A stretch of DNA of 25,032 bases from JAOABC01 sp041287495 (lineage in GTDB: Bacteria > Aquificota > Aquificia > Aquificales > Hydrogenothermaceae), in NCBI GenBank assembly GCA_041287495.1, contig JBEULE010000025.1, positions 1 through 25,032 on the forward strand, written 5' to 3'. Below, in pieces: positions 1-6,568 of the stretch (positions within the stretch are counted from its first letter, which is position 1; each line of letters opens with the position of its first letter). The translations under genes and the position numbers were made by a program. The notes beneath the pieces are model-generated. The model saw nothing but the letters and a program-made list of their open reading frames with translations. It did no database searches and was not told the origin of the DNA.

Positions 1-2
1 TT

Positions 3-347
3 AAACACCTTAAATATGTTTTTGATTATTATAAAAGCTTAGATTTTAAAGTGGCGCTTGATGATGTGGGTTCTGGTTATTCTGGTTTAAATATGATAGT
101 GAATTTGCACCCAGATACATTAAAAATAGATATGGAGCTTGTGAGAAACATTCACACAGATAAACTAAAACAAAGTGTAGTAGAAGCTATAATAAAGATT
201 GCAAAAGATAATGGAATTCAAACACTCGCCGAGGGAGTAGAGACAAAAGATGAATATGAATATCTAAAAGATAAAGTGGATCTTATGCAAGGGTATTTAT
301 TTGCAAAACCATCTCCAGAACCAATATTTGAAGTAAGCTTAAACTAA
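3..347 (+). CDS. EAL-domain protein, C-terminal fragment (cyclic-di-GMP phosphodiesterase type)
   Basis: The reading frame is open from the left edge, so this is the 3' end of a longer gene. The readable ~114 residues carry the second half of an EAL domain: the DDVGSGYSGLN segment (equivalent to DDFGxGYSSL with both metal-binding Asp), LKIDMELV with the conserved Lys-Ile-Asp, AEGVET with the catalytic-loop Glu, and QGYLFAKPSP. EAL domains hydrolyse cyclic di-GMP. All motif residues visible here are intact, so activity is plausible, but the EAL signature and any sensor or GGDEF domain lie outside the window. The gene ends convergently with the minus-strand marC-like gene, with about 110 bases between them that show no terminator I can identify. 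Confidence 0.85.
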   Translation, partial: KHLKYVFDYYKSLDFKVALDDVGSGYSGLNMIVNLHPDTLKIDMELVRNIHTDKLKQSVVEAIIKIAKDNGIQTLAEGVETKDEYEYLKDKVDLMQGYLFAKPSPEPIFEVSLN

Positions 348-457
348 GTAATAGATTTTGGGCAATGGACATTTACCATTTAACAAATTTTCTGGTCTAT
401 CAGTTGTTTTCCTGCATGGTATTTTCTTTGCTATCCATGTTATCCATACTGTCAAAG

Positions 458-1120
458 TTAAGAAAATTTTAATATATCTGAAAAAGCTAAATGTAAACCT
501 TTTATTATAAATTGCACTGCCAAAGCCATGAGAATTATACCCATTAGTCTAGATAATACATTTATGCCAATTTTACCAAGAAATCTATCTATGTCTTCTG
601 CTGCTCTTAGTATAAGATAAACACCAAAACAAGCTATAATTATAGATAAAATCAAAAATATATGATATAAAATATTTCTTTCAGTAGAAGCTATTGTTAT
701 TACAGTACTTATAGCACCAGGTCCAGATAAAAGTGGTATAGCAAGAGGTACTATTGCAATATTTTCTTTTTGATTTAAATGGGATATCTCTTCTGTAGAA
801 GCTCTCTCTTTGTAAGGCTGACCAAATATCATATTTATAGCTACAAAAGCAAGTATGATACCTCCTGCTATCTGAAAAGCTCCAAGACTTATTCCGAAAA
901 TCTCAAATAAAATATTTCCAAATATCACAAAAAATATTAAAATAAGCCCAGCATATATAGAAGATTTTTTAACTACGTAAATTCTATCTACTTTAGAATA
1001 GTCTGAAATAAGACTTATTAATACAGGTAAAGCCCCAAAAGGATTTAAAATAGCAAATATAGATATGCTATATTTTGCAACAAAATAAAAAACATTAACT
1101 ATAGGCTCTTTTTCCATCAC
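458..1120 (-). CDS. MarC family integral membrane protein
   Basis: 220 residues with about six hydrophobic segments. The N-terminal FAILNPFGALPVLISL stretch, the central RAST segment and the LLSGPGAISTVI motif are typical of the MarC (UPF0056) family, a multi-pass inner-membrane family of unknown transport function; the old link of E. coli MarC to multiple antibiotic resistance is not supported in later work. Length matches the family. The frame opens with GTG at 1120 immediately followed by ATG at 1117; neither has a strong ribosome-binding site nearby, so the start is uncertain by one codon. It is divergent from the cytochrome gene, with 136 bases between them holding possible promoters for both (a minus-strand TATAAT at 1171-1176 with TTGGCA at 1192-1197, a short 15-base spacer). 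Confidence 0.88.
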   Translation of the reverse strand: MMEKEPIVNVFYFVAKYSISIFAILNPFGALPVLISLISDYSKVDRIYVVKKSSIYAGLILIFFVIFGNILFEIFGISLGAFQIAGGIILAFVAINMIFGQPYKERASTEEISHLNQKENIAIVPLAIPLLSGPGAISTVITIASTERNILYHIFLILSIIIACFGVYLILRAAEDIDRFLGKIGINVLSRLMGIILMALAVQFIIKGLHLAFSDILKFS

Positions 1121-1256
1121 TTAATATCATAACATAATTACATAATTTTTCCTCTTCCTTACTTTCTAATATTATAATTGTTATAAAAATTTGCCAACTA
1201 TAGAAATTAGTATTAAAATTATAATATAATTAGTTAAAATTAAAGAGGGTAAAAAG

Positions 1257-1781
1257 ATGAAAAAGTTGTTGGGAGTAAGCTTACTATCAGCTCTAATCTT
1301 AGTATCCTGTCAGAAAAAAGAAGAAGTGCAAAATCCTACCACTTCAGAGCAAACAACTACAACCACACAAACTACAACACAAACTACAACACAAACTCAA
1401 CCTCAAGCTCAGCAACCATCAGAACAAAAACCTTCTGAAACTGCCCAACAACCAGTAGAGGAAAAACCAAAAGAAGAAGCTAAAAAAGAGCAAAAACAAG
1501 ACCAAACAAAAATAGCATCCATAGATGGAAAGGCAATATTTACATCTAAAGGATGTACAGCCTGCCACCAAGAAGCAGTTGATAGTGTAGGACCATCTCT
1601 CAAGAAAATAGCTTCAACCTATGCTGGAGATAAAAATAAACTTCTTGCTTTTTTTAAAGGTGAAGGAAAGCCTATCGTTGATCTGGCAAAAGAGGCAATA
1701 ATGAAACCTCAGATAGAGATTACAAAGAAACTTTCAAAAGAAGAACAGGAAGCTCTTGCTGACTTTATTTTAAAACATTAA
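1257..1781 (+). CDS. Monoheme cytochrome c lipoprotein with long T/Q/P-rich linker
   Basis: 174 residues in three parts. Residues 1-18 are a lipoprotein signal (MKKL start, hydrophobic core, lipobox ILVSC with Cys18), so the mature protein should be lipid-anchored. Residues ~25-85 are a low-complexity Thr/Gln/Pro then Lys/Glu-rich linker. Residues ~90-174 are a small class I cytochrome c domain with one haem-binding CTACH (Cys100, Cys103, His104) and a likely sixth ligand Met149 in IMKPQI. The arrangement suggests a tethered electron shuttle on a flexible arm at the outer face of a membrane, passing electrons between respiratory complexes. It is preceded by overlapping TATAAT boxes at 1220-1230 and an AGAGGG ribosome-binding site. 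A tiny membrane protein follows 18 bases downstream and a terminator closes the pair. Confidence 0.88.
   Translation: MKKLLGVSLLSALILVSCQKKEEVQNPTTSEQTTTTTQTTTQTTTQTQPQAQQPSEQKPSETAQQPVEEKPKEEAKKEQKQDQTKIASIDGKAIFTSKGCTACHQEAVDSVGPSLKKIASTYAGDKNKLLAFFKGEGKPIVDLAKEAIMKPQIEITKKLSKEEQEALADFILKH
1365..1397 (+). repeat. In-frame 12-bp tandem repeat in the cytochrome linker
   Basis: The unit acacaaactaca is repeated at 1365-1376, 1377-1388 and 1389-1397 (third copy truncated). Twelve bases keep the frame and encode repeated Thr-Gln-Thr-Thr, so copy number could vary without disrupting the haem domain. Confidence 0.8.
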
Positions 1782-1799
1782 TTTTGGAGGTGTGTTGTC

Positions 1800-1922
1800 A
1801 TGGAGATGACTTTTGGTGGAATTCCTATCGCAGAAACAATATTACTTGTTCTTATGCTTACACAACTTGTCTTCCTTTGGGGTTCTATAATGTATAAGAT
1901 GGGAACAAAGGAAGGTAAGTAA
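1800..1922 (+). CDS. Small single-span membrane protein (40 aa), unknown
   Basis: ATG at 1800 lies 9 bases after a good TGGAGG site and opens 40 codons ending TAA. The product begins MEMTFGGIPIAET, has one hydrophobic helix at about residues 12-31 ending in LFWGSIMY-like aromatic residues, and a short basic tail KMGTKEGK, predicting an N-out, C-in single-span peptide. It lies 18 bases after the cytochrome c lipoprotein and before a terminator, so the two are probably co-transcribed. I do not recognise the family. The context suggests a small accessory subunit of a membrane redox complex, but that is inference only. Confidence 0.65.
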   Translation: MEMTFGGIPIAETILLVLMLTQLVFLWGSIMYKMGTKEGK

Positions 1923-1933
1923 GAAGAAAGGTT

Positions 1934-1960
1934 GCCGGTTTTAAAAGACCGGCTTTTATT
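1934..1960 (+). terminator. Rho-independent terminator after the cytochrome/small-protein pair
   Basis: GCCGGT (1934-1939) and ACCGGC (1948-1953) form a 6-bp GC-rich stem with an 8-base loop, followed by TTTTATT. It lies 12 bases after the stop codon of the 40-residue protein. Confidence 0.85.
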
Positions 1961-1983
1961 TCATTGAATCAAAAGGAGAATAT

Positions 1984-2232
1984 ATGGAAAAGAAAGCTTA
2001 TGCATTTGTTTTTGCTGGTTTTTTTATAACTGATAAAGAACCTCAGGAAATCTTCAGAGAGGATGTGTCAGCTGAAGATATGGAACAGATAGAAAAACTT
2101 GTTAAAGAAAAGCTTTTTAAACCGGGAGTAAATGTTGCCTTGGCACCTTCAATAGTCCCTCCACATCAAGCAGATCAACTTCTTCAAGAATTTGCAAATG
2201 TAATATTCAGAAAAGGAGAGATAGATGCTTAG
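1984..2232 (+). CDS. Conserved-looking hypothetical protein (82 aa) upstream of dapB
   Basis: 82 residues with an AAAGGAGAA ribosome-binding site just before ATG. The protein is soluble and mixed alpha/beta in appearance: an N-terminal aromatic strand (AYAFVFAGFFI), an acidic helix around residues 28-45, and a Pro-rich SIVPPHQAD segment near residue 58. No cysteines and no motif that I recognise. Its last eight bases overlap the start of dapB (ATG inside the end of this frame), which implies translational coupling. It may belong to the dapB transcript for positional rather than functional reasons. I cannot assign a function. Confidence 0.75.
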   Translation: MEKKAYAFVFAGFFITDKEPQEIFREDVSAEDMEQIEKLVKEKLFKPGVNVALAPSIVPPHQADQLLQEFANVIFRKGEIDA

Positions 2233-3031
2233 AGTTGGTATATCCGGCATATCCGGAAGAATGGGAAGAAAAATAGCACAGCTGTCTTTAAACTATCCGG
2301 ATATAAACATTACAGCAGGCATAGAAAGTCCTGATTGTGCTCATTACTACAACACAGTTGGAGAGCTTATAAATAAGGATTTACCGGCTCCAATTACAGC
2401 TGACTTATCAGAAGTTATTGACAAGATAGATATTTTAATAGACTTTGCCTCAAATCAAGAGGCAGTTTTAGGACATCTGAGACTTTTAGCTGCTGATGCT
2501 AACAAAAAAGCTGCAGTAGTAGGAACTACCGGATTTACCCAATATCAGATAGAAGAGATAAAACAACTTTCAAAGGATATTCCCATAGTCCTTGCCCCAA
2601 ACATGAGTATTGGAGTAAATCTACTGTTTAAACTTGTAGAAAAAGCTGCAAGAGTATTAAAAGATAAGGGATTTGATATAGAAGTTGTAGAGATGCACCA
2701 CAGATTTAAAAAAGATGCACCTTCCGGAACAGCAGTCAAGATAGTTGATATCTTGAAAAAAGAAACAGGTATAGAAAAGGTAGTATACGGTAGAGAAGGA
2801 ATAACTGGAGAGAGACCTTCAAAGGAGATTGGAGTGTTTGCTTTAAGAGGTGGTGATGTAGTCGGAGAGCATACCGTTATCTTTGCTTCTGATGGAGAAA
2901 GAATAGAGATAACCCACAGAGCTACATCAAGAGATATTTTTGCGAAAGGTGCATTGGAAGCTGCAAGATGGGTTTACAATAAAGAACCAAAACTTTACGA
3001 TATGCTTGATGTTTTAGGATTAAATGAGTAA
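2225..3031 (+). CDS. dapB: 4-hydroxy-tetrahydrodipicolinate reductase
   Basis: 268 residues, the usual DapB length. It reduces the product of DapA with NAD(P)H in the diaminopimelate/lysine pathway, in the cytoplasm. The N-terminal Rossmann nucleotide-binding motif GISGISGRMGR is at residues 5-15, GTTGF near residue 100 and APNMSIGVN in the middle. The signature EMHHRFKKDAPSGTA, containing the catalytic His pair and Lys and the DAPSGTA substrate loop, is at about residues 157-171. The C-terminal half continues with REGITGERPSKEIGVFALRGGDVVGEHTV, typical of the family. The start overlaps the upstream 82-residue gene and the stop overlaps the following AtpZ-like gene by 8 bases. Confidence 0.97.
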   Translation: MLRVGISGISGRMGRKIAQLSLNYPDINITAGIESPDCAHYYNTVGELINKDLPAPITADLSEVIDKIDILIDFASNQEAVLGHLRLLAADANKKAAVVGTTGFTQYQIEEIKQLSKDIPIVLAPNMSIGVNLLFKLVEKAARVLKDKGFDIEVVEMHHRFKKDAPSGTAVKIVDILKKETGIEKVVYGREGITGERPSKEIGVFALRGGDVVGEHTVIFASDGERIEITHRATSRDIFAKGALEAARWVYNKEPKLYDMLDVLGLNE

Positions 3032-3239
3032 TACTACAAAGACATTTTCTTTTCTTACCATAGGATTACACCTTGTATCTGGAATAATTGTAGGAACTGC
3101 TATAGGATATTTATTAGATGAATTTTTCAATACATCTCCATATCTCACTCTTCTCTTTTTTTTCTTAGGGCTTCTTGCAGGCTTTAATAATATGTATAAA
3201 GATGCAAAGAGATATATAAAGAGTGAAGAAGAAAAATAA
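3024..3239 (+). CDS. AtpZ/AtpI family small membrane protein
   Basis: 71 residues with two transmembrane helices (about 10-31 and 39-56). The pattern GLHLVSGIIVGTAIGYLLDEFF, then a short turn, then a helix ending LLAGFNNMYKDAKRY matches the AtpZ/AtpI (ATPase gene 1) family, found near F-type ATP synthase operons and linked to c-ring assembly or Mg2+ supply. No ATP synthase gene is in this window; here the gene rides behind dapB with an 8-base overlap, so the family label is better supported than any specific role. Confidence 0.8.
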   Translation: MSNTTKTFSFLTIGLHLVSGIIVGTAIGYLLDEFFNTSPYLTLLFFFLGLLAGFNNMYKDAKRYIKSEEEK

Positions 3240-3243
3240 ATAG

Positions 3244-3413
3244 ATATTACCTATTAGCTTCCAATATATATTAAAAGCAATTTATGTAGATGGATGGAAG
3301 TCAAACAGATGACAAAAGCGGTATTCAGAGTGATAAAAAGACAAGTATCAGACGGGGAATTCCAAGACATAAATGGAGACTTACCTAAACATTTAAAATC
3401 TCTATTATATTAA
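3244..3413 (+). pseudogene. Decayed DUF2267 protein remnant
   Basis: Two adjacent frames carry DUF2267-like fragments. Frame one (from 3244, stopping at TGA 3310-3312) reads LKAIYVDGW, like the LRGIYYEGW end of a DUF2267 module. Frame two (ATG 3309, stop TAA 3411-3413, 34 residues) reads KAVFRVIKRQVSDGEFQDI then LPKHLKSLLY, like the start and end of the following module (RAVFxxLxxxVsxGE...LPxxLrxL). The linker normally between these parts is missing. This looks like an internally deleted, frameshifted gene end lying between the AtpZ-like gene and a convergent small gene. The 34-residue frame could still be read, but no ribosome-binding site precedes it. Confidence 0.55.
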
Positions 3414-3613
3414 TCTTTACTTTCCTCATTTACCGGTGGATTCACATTCTGGTATTTTTTTGCTCTCTCATCTTCCTGGTTATGTTTCTTAACAAATTTA
3501 AAAACAAAATAAAGTATGATAAAAGCTATACTCCATCCTATAAAGTGAATAATTCCCTGCATAGCTGTATAGCTTCTCTCTGTTAAGTTTATAACAGCCT
3601 GAAGTGGTTCCAT
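3410..3613 (-). CDS. Small single-span membrane protein (67 aa), unknown
   Basis: 67 residues; ATG preceded by an AGGAGAGAG ribosome-binding site. One transmembrane helix at about residues 20-41 (IIHFIGWSIAFIILYFVFKF) is followed by a basic then acidic polar tail ending VNEESKD, suggesting a cytoplasmic C-terminus. Size and layout resemble small subunits of haem-copper oxidases such as CcoQ, but there is no diagnostic motif, so it is left unnamed. It is divergent from the Mrp operon across a 101-base gap that contains a perfect inverted repeat, and its 3' end overlaps the decayed DUF2267 remnant. Confidence 0.72.
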   Translation of the reverse strand: MEPLQAVINLTERSYTAMQGIIHFIGWSIAFIILYFVFKFVKKHNQEDERAKKYQNVNPPVNEESKD

Positions 3614-3625
3614 TCTCTCTCCTTT

Positions 3626-3668
3626 TTAAGACTTTTTTGTCTTAATCTGATAACTATCATAGTATAAT
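3626..3668. promoter_or_regulatory. Inverted repeat and -10 box in the divergent promoter before the mrp sulfur operon
   Basis: TTAAGAC (3626-3632) and GTCTTAA (3639-3645) form a perfect 7-bp inverted repeat with a 6-T spacer. TATAAT at 3663-3668 is a plausible plus-strand -10 box, which would put the repeat over the -35 region of the operon. No good -35 hexamer at normal spacing is visible, which would fit an activator- or repressor-controlled promoter. On the minus strand the repeat lies in the 5' leader of the 67-residue gene. The cognate regulator is not identifiable. Confidence 0.4.
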
Positions 3669-3714
3669 AATGCTATAAGCTTATTATAACATAACAAATT
3701 TAAAGGAGGCTCTA

Positions 3715-4794
3715 ATGGCATTACAGGGTGTTATCGATGCATTAAAAAAGACAAATCTTCAGGAAATTGGTGTAAGTTTTTCCCTTGCAGACATAATGAA
3801 GGATTTAAGAATTGAAGGAAACAATGTTTATATAAAACTTTATTCTCCTTCAGAAAAATATTACGATTACCTAAAAGAAAAAATTTACAGCACTTTAAAA
3901 TCTCTTGGAGCTGAGAATATAGAGATAGAGTTTACATCAGAACCTCCAGTTCAAAGACAAACTCAACCTCCACCACCACCTCCACCTCAAAATCCATTTG
4001 AGAATAGAAGAAGGATACCAAATGTAGATAAAGTTATACTGGTAGCTTCTGGAAAAGGTGGAGTTGGAAAATCTACTGTTGCAGTAAATTTATCTTCTGC
4101 TCTTAAAAAGCTAGGGTACAATGTGGGGTATCTTGATGCTGATATGTATGGACCAAGTGGTCCTGTAATGTTTGGTGCAAAAGGTAAAAAAGTTTTGGCA
4201 AAAGAAACTCCGGAAGGTCAGAAAATAATAGCTCCGGAAGCTCATGGTATAAAAGTTATGTCTATTGGTTTTCTACTTCCTTCGGAGGATACACCTGTTA
4301 TATGGAGAGGTCCTGTTTTATTTAAAGCTTTAACACAATTTCTGTTTGATATTGATTGGGGAGAAGAAAAGTTAGATTTCTTAGTTATAGACTTACCTCC
4401 GGGAACGGGAGACATTCAGATAACAATAGGACAGACAGCAGAGGTTGACGGTGCAATAATAGTAACTACTCCTCAAGATGTGGCACTTATAGATGTTAGA
4501 AAAGGAATCCAGATGTTTAACGAAGTCCAGATACCAATAATAGGAATTGTTGAAAATATGAGTTATTTTGTATGTCCTGATAATGGCAAAAGATATGAGA
4601 TATTTGGAAAAAGTAGAACTCAAGAGATAGCAGAAATGTATAAAACAGAAGTTTTAGGACAGATACCTATTGAACCAAAAGTAGCAGAATTTTCTGATTT
4701 AGGTATTCCTATCGTATTTGCCAAAGAAGATTCTGAAACAACCAAAGAGTTTATAAATATAGCAAAAAAAGTGGTAGAAAAACTTAAAAAATAA
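3715..4794 (+). CDS. mrp: Mrp/ApbC-family P-loop ATPase, Fe-S cluster carrier
   Basis: 359 residues. Residues ~1-75 are a degenerate MIP18/DUF59-like domain (LQGVIDALKKTNLQEIG start), residues ~80-100 a proline-rich linker (a run of Pro near 85-91), and residues ~103-359 the Mrp/NBP35 P-loop NTPase. Walker A with the deviant-signature Lys is GKGGVGKS at 113-120; DADMYGPSGP is near 141-150 and VIDLPPGTGD near 224-233. These proteins bind and deliver Fe-S clusters to apoproteins in the cytoplasm. The usual CPxC cluster-bridging motif here reads CPDN (Cys287, Asn290), so the second Cys is missing. The AAAGGAGG site is strong. It is the first gene of a sulfur/Fe-S block; the NifS-like gene follows after 11 bases. 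Confidence 0.93.
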   Translation: MALQGVIDALKKTNLQEIGVSFSLADIMKDLRIEGNNVYIKLYSPSEKYYDYLKEKIYSTLKSLGAENIEIEFTSEPPVQRQTQPPPPPPPQNPFENRRRIPNVDKVILVASGKGGVGKSTVAVNLSSALKKLGYNVGYLDADMYGPSGPVMFGAKGKKVLAKETPEGQKIIAPEAHGIKVMSIGFLLPSEDTPVIWRGPVLFKALTQFLFDIDWGEEKLDFLVIDLPPGTGDIQITIGQTAEVDGAIIVTTPQDVALIDVRKGIQMFNEVQIPIIGIVENMSYFVCPDNGKRYEIFGKSRTQEIAEMYKTEVLGQIPIEPKVAEFSDLGIPIVFAKEDSETTKEFINIAKKVVEKLKK

Positions 4795-4805
4795 AGGAGT
4801 GTAAA

Positions 4806-6020
4806 ATGCAGAAGAGAATTTATGTAGATCACTTAGCTACAACACCTGTGTGTGATGAAGCTATAGAGGCTATGATGCCTTACTTTAAGGAAAAGTTTGG
4901 AAATCCTACATCTCTCCATGAGATGGGAATAGAGGCTAAAAAAGCCATAAATAGAGCAAGAGAGCAGGTAGCACAGCTTTTAAATGTAGGAAATCCGGAG
5001 GAGATAGTATTTACAAGTGGAGCAATAGAGGCAAATAACCTTGCTATAAAAGGTTATGCAAAAGCTCCTGGAAGAAGAGGAAAACATATAGTGGTCTCTT
5101 CAATAGAACATCACTCAATATTACACTCATGTAAAACCCTTGAAAAAGAAGGCTTTGAGATAACGGAAGTCCAACCTGACGAATATGGTATCATAGATCC
5201 CCAAAAACTTGCAGATGCCGTAAGAGAAGATACCATTTTAGTATCTGTTGGTTTTGCAAATAGAGAGATAGGTACTCTTCAAGATATGCCTGCACTTGTT
5301 GCCGCTGTAAAAGAGAAAAATCCAAGAGTAGTTTTTCATTCTGACATAGCTGCTGCCGTAGGACATTACCCTGTTGATATAGAAGGATGGGGATTAGATA
5401 TGGCTTCATTTACAGGACACTACTTCTATGCTCCTAAAGGTGTAGGTGGTCTGTATGTTAAAAAGGGCATAAGGCTTAAACCATTGATAGAAGGAGGAAT
5501 ACAGGAAGGTGGAAGAAGAGCTGGAACGGAGAATGTGCCAGGAATTGTAGGTATGGGAGCTGCTGCTGAACTTGCTATAAAAGAGATGGATGATAGAGTA
5601 AATAGATTGAGATATCTTAGAGATAAATTGAAAAAAGGTATTGAGGAGAGAATACCTTATATAAGATTTACAGGACATCCTGAAAAAAGACTTCCAAACC
5701 ATCTCTCTCTCATAGTTATGTATATAGAAGGGGAAGCTATGCTACTTATGTTAAACATAAAGAAAACTTACACAGCTTCTGGTTCTGCCTGTGTTTCTTA
5801 TGCTTTAAAACAATCTCACGTCCTTGCAGCTATAGGAGTAGAAAAAGAAGCTTCCAATGGCTCTATAGTATTTTCCTTAGGAAGAGATAATACAGAAGAA
5901 GATATAGATTACATAATAGAAGAGTTTCCAAAGGTTATACAGAGACTTAGAGAGATATCTCCATTTAACCCAGAAAACTGGGAAGACTTTACAAAAAAAG
6001 CTTCAAAATTCAAAGGATGA
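4806..6020 (+). CDS. NifS/IscS-like class V aminotransferase homologue lacking the PLP lysine
   Basis: 404 residues, aligned by eye to IscS over the whole length (VDHLATTPV start, EHHSIL, EGGIQEGGRRAGTENV, ASGSACVS, FSLGRDNTEEDID). Bona fide cysteine desulfurases bind PLP through Lys in SxHKxYGPKG. Here the segment is SFTGHYFYAPKG, with Tyr206 (codon TAC) in the Lys position. Other PLP contacts also differ: TSGAIEANN has Ile where the phosphate-binding Thr stands, and HSDIAAAVG lacks the usual Gln. The sulfur-accepting loop Cys329, His102/103 and Asp180 remain. The frame is intact, so this is a conserved variant and not a decayed gene. It lies between mrp and iscU-like genes. Likely a non-classical sulfur carrier or scaffold partner rather than a normal desulfurase; activity is unknown. 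Confidence 0.9.
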   Translation: MQKRIYVDHLATTPVCDEAIEAMMPYFKEKFGNPTSLHEMGIEAKKAINRAREQVAQLLNVGNPEEIVFTSGAIEANNLAIKGYAKAPGRRGKHIVVSSIEHHSILHSCKTLEKEGFEITEVQPDEYGIIDPQKLADAVREDTILVSVGFANREIGTLQDMPALVAAVKEKNPRVVFHSDIAAAVGHYPVDIEGWGLDMASFTGHYFYAPKGVGGLYVKKGIRLKPLIEGGIQEGGRRAGTENVPGIVGMGAAAELAIKEMDDRVNRLRYLRDKLKKGIEERIPYIRFTGHPEKRLPNHLSLIVMYIEGEAMLLMLNIKKTYTASGSACVSYALKQSHVLAAIGVEKEASNGSIVFSLGRDNTEEDIDYIIEEFPKVIQRLREISPFNPENWEDFTKKASKFKG

Positions 6021-6043
6021 TAAGCATCAGATGATAAACATCA
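6016..6043 (+). repeat. 14-bp tandem duplication at the nifS-like/iscU-like junction
   Basis: GATGATAAGCATCA (6016-6029) is directly followed by GATGATAAACATCA (6030-6043), one mismatch. The first copy contains the stop codon of the NifS-like gene, and each copy has GATG/CATC arms that could form a tiny hairpin. Confidence 0.7.
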
Positions 6044-6109
6044 TTGGAAACTGATTTTAAAAGGAATAATTTAATGGAAACTAAAAAACCTAAACAGGAG
6101 GTATAAAAA

Positions 6110-6568
6110 ATGTTTGAATATACAGAAAAAGTTATGGATCATTTTATGAATCCAAGGAACTTAGGTGAAATACCTAATCCTGATGGATATGGTCAATGTG
6201 GTAATCCATCCTGTGGAGATGCTATGCTCTTTACCATAAAAGTTGATAAAGATACAGATATTATAACAGATGTTAAATTTAAAACATTTGGTTGCGGTTC
6301 TGCCATAGCTGTTTCTTCTGTATTAACAGAGATGGTAAAAGGAAAACCAATAGATTACGCTCTAAATCTCACATATAAAGAGATTTTTGAAGAACTTGGT
6401 GGACTTCCTCCTCAAAAGATACACTGTACTAACCTCGGTTTAGAGACTCTTCATGTTGCAATAAAGGATTATCTCCTAAAGCAAGGTAGAGTAGAGGAAG
6501 CAAGTAAAATACCTGACTGTGTAGAAGAAGATCACGAGGAAGAATCTGTATCATTAGAACATGTATGA
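6110..6568 (+). CDS. iscU: IscU/NifU N-terminal-type Fe-S cluster scaffold
   Basis: 152 residues. The family hallmarks are in place: VMDHFMNPRNLGEI, then NPSCGDAM with Cys35 and Asp37, FGCGSAIAVSS with Cys62, and KIHCTNLG with His105 and Cys106. These three Cys plus Asp/His bind the nascent [2Fe-2S] cluster, so the scaffold looks fully competent. Compared with E. coli IscU it has extra Cys at 30 and 137 and an acidic C-terminal tail. The final ATGA overlaps the next gene's start. AGGAGG lies 8 bases before ATG; the same site is covered by a 10-codon frame (6074-6106) that is probably meaningless. Its neighbour upstream is the NifS-like protein that should supply sulfur but lacks the PLP lysine, which makes the sulfur source for this scaffold an open question. 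Confidence 0.95.
   Translation: MFEYTEKVMDHFMNPRNLGEIPNPDGYGQCGNPSCGDAMLFTIKVDKDTDIITDVKFKTFGCGSAIAVSSVLTEMVKGKPIDYALNLTYKEIFEELGGLPPQKIHCTNLGLETLHVAIKDYLLKQGRVEEASKIPDCVEEDHEEESVSLEHV

Noticed and set aside
339..455. 38-codon minus-strand frame from TTG 455 between the EAL fragment and the MarC gene
   Set aside because: No ribosome-binding site, overlaps the end of the EAL frame, and the sequence matches nothing I recognise.
1409..1603. 64-codon minus-strand frame inside the cytochrome gene
   Set aside because: Shadow of the low-complexity linker on the opposite strand, no start signal.
4620..4832. 70-codon minus-strand frame over the end of mrp and the start of the NifS-like gene
   Set aside because: Lies fully opposite two well-supported genes and has no ribosome-binding site.
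5191..5702. Minus-strand frames opposite the NifS-like gene, which might suggest a frameshift there
   Set aside because: The plus-strand frame is continuous with family motifs from end to end, so the Lys-to-Tyr change is not a frame artefact.
6074..6106. 10-codon ATG frame just before iscU
   Set aside because: It covers the iscU ribosome-binding site and has no distinctive residues; probably chance in a purine-rich leader.
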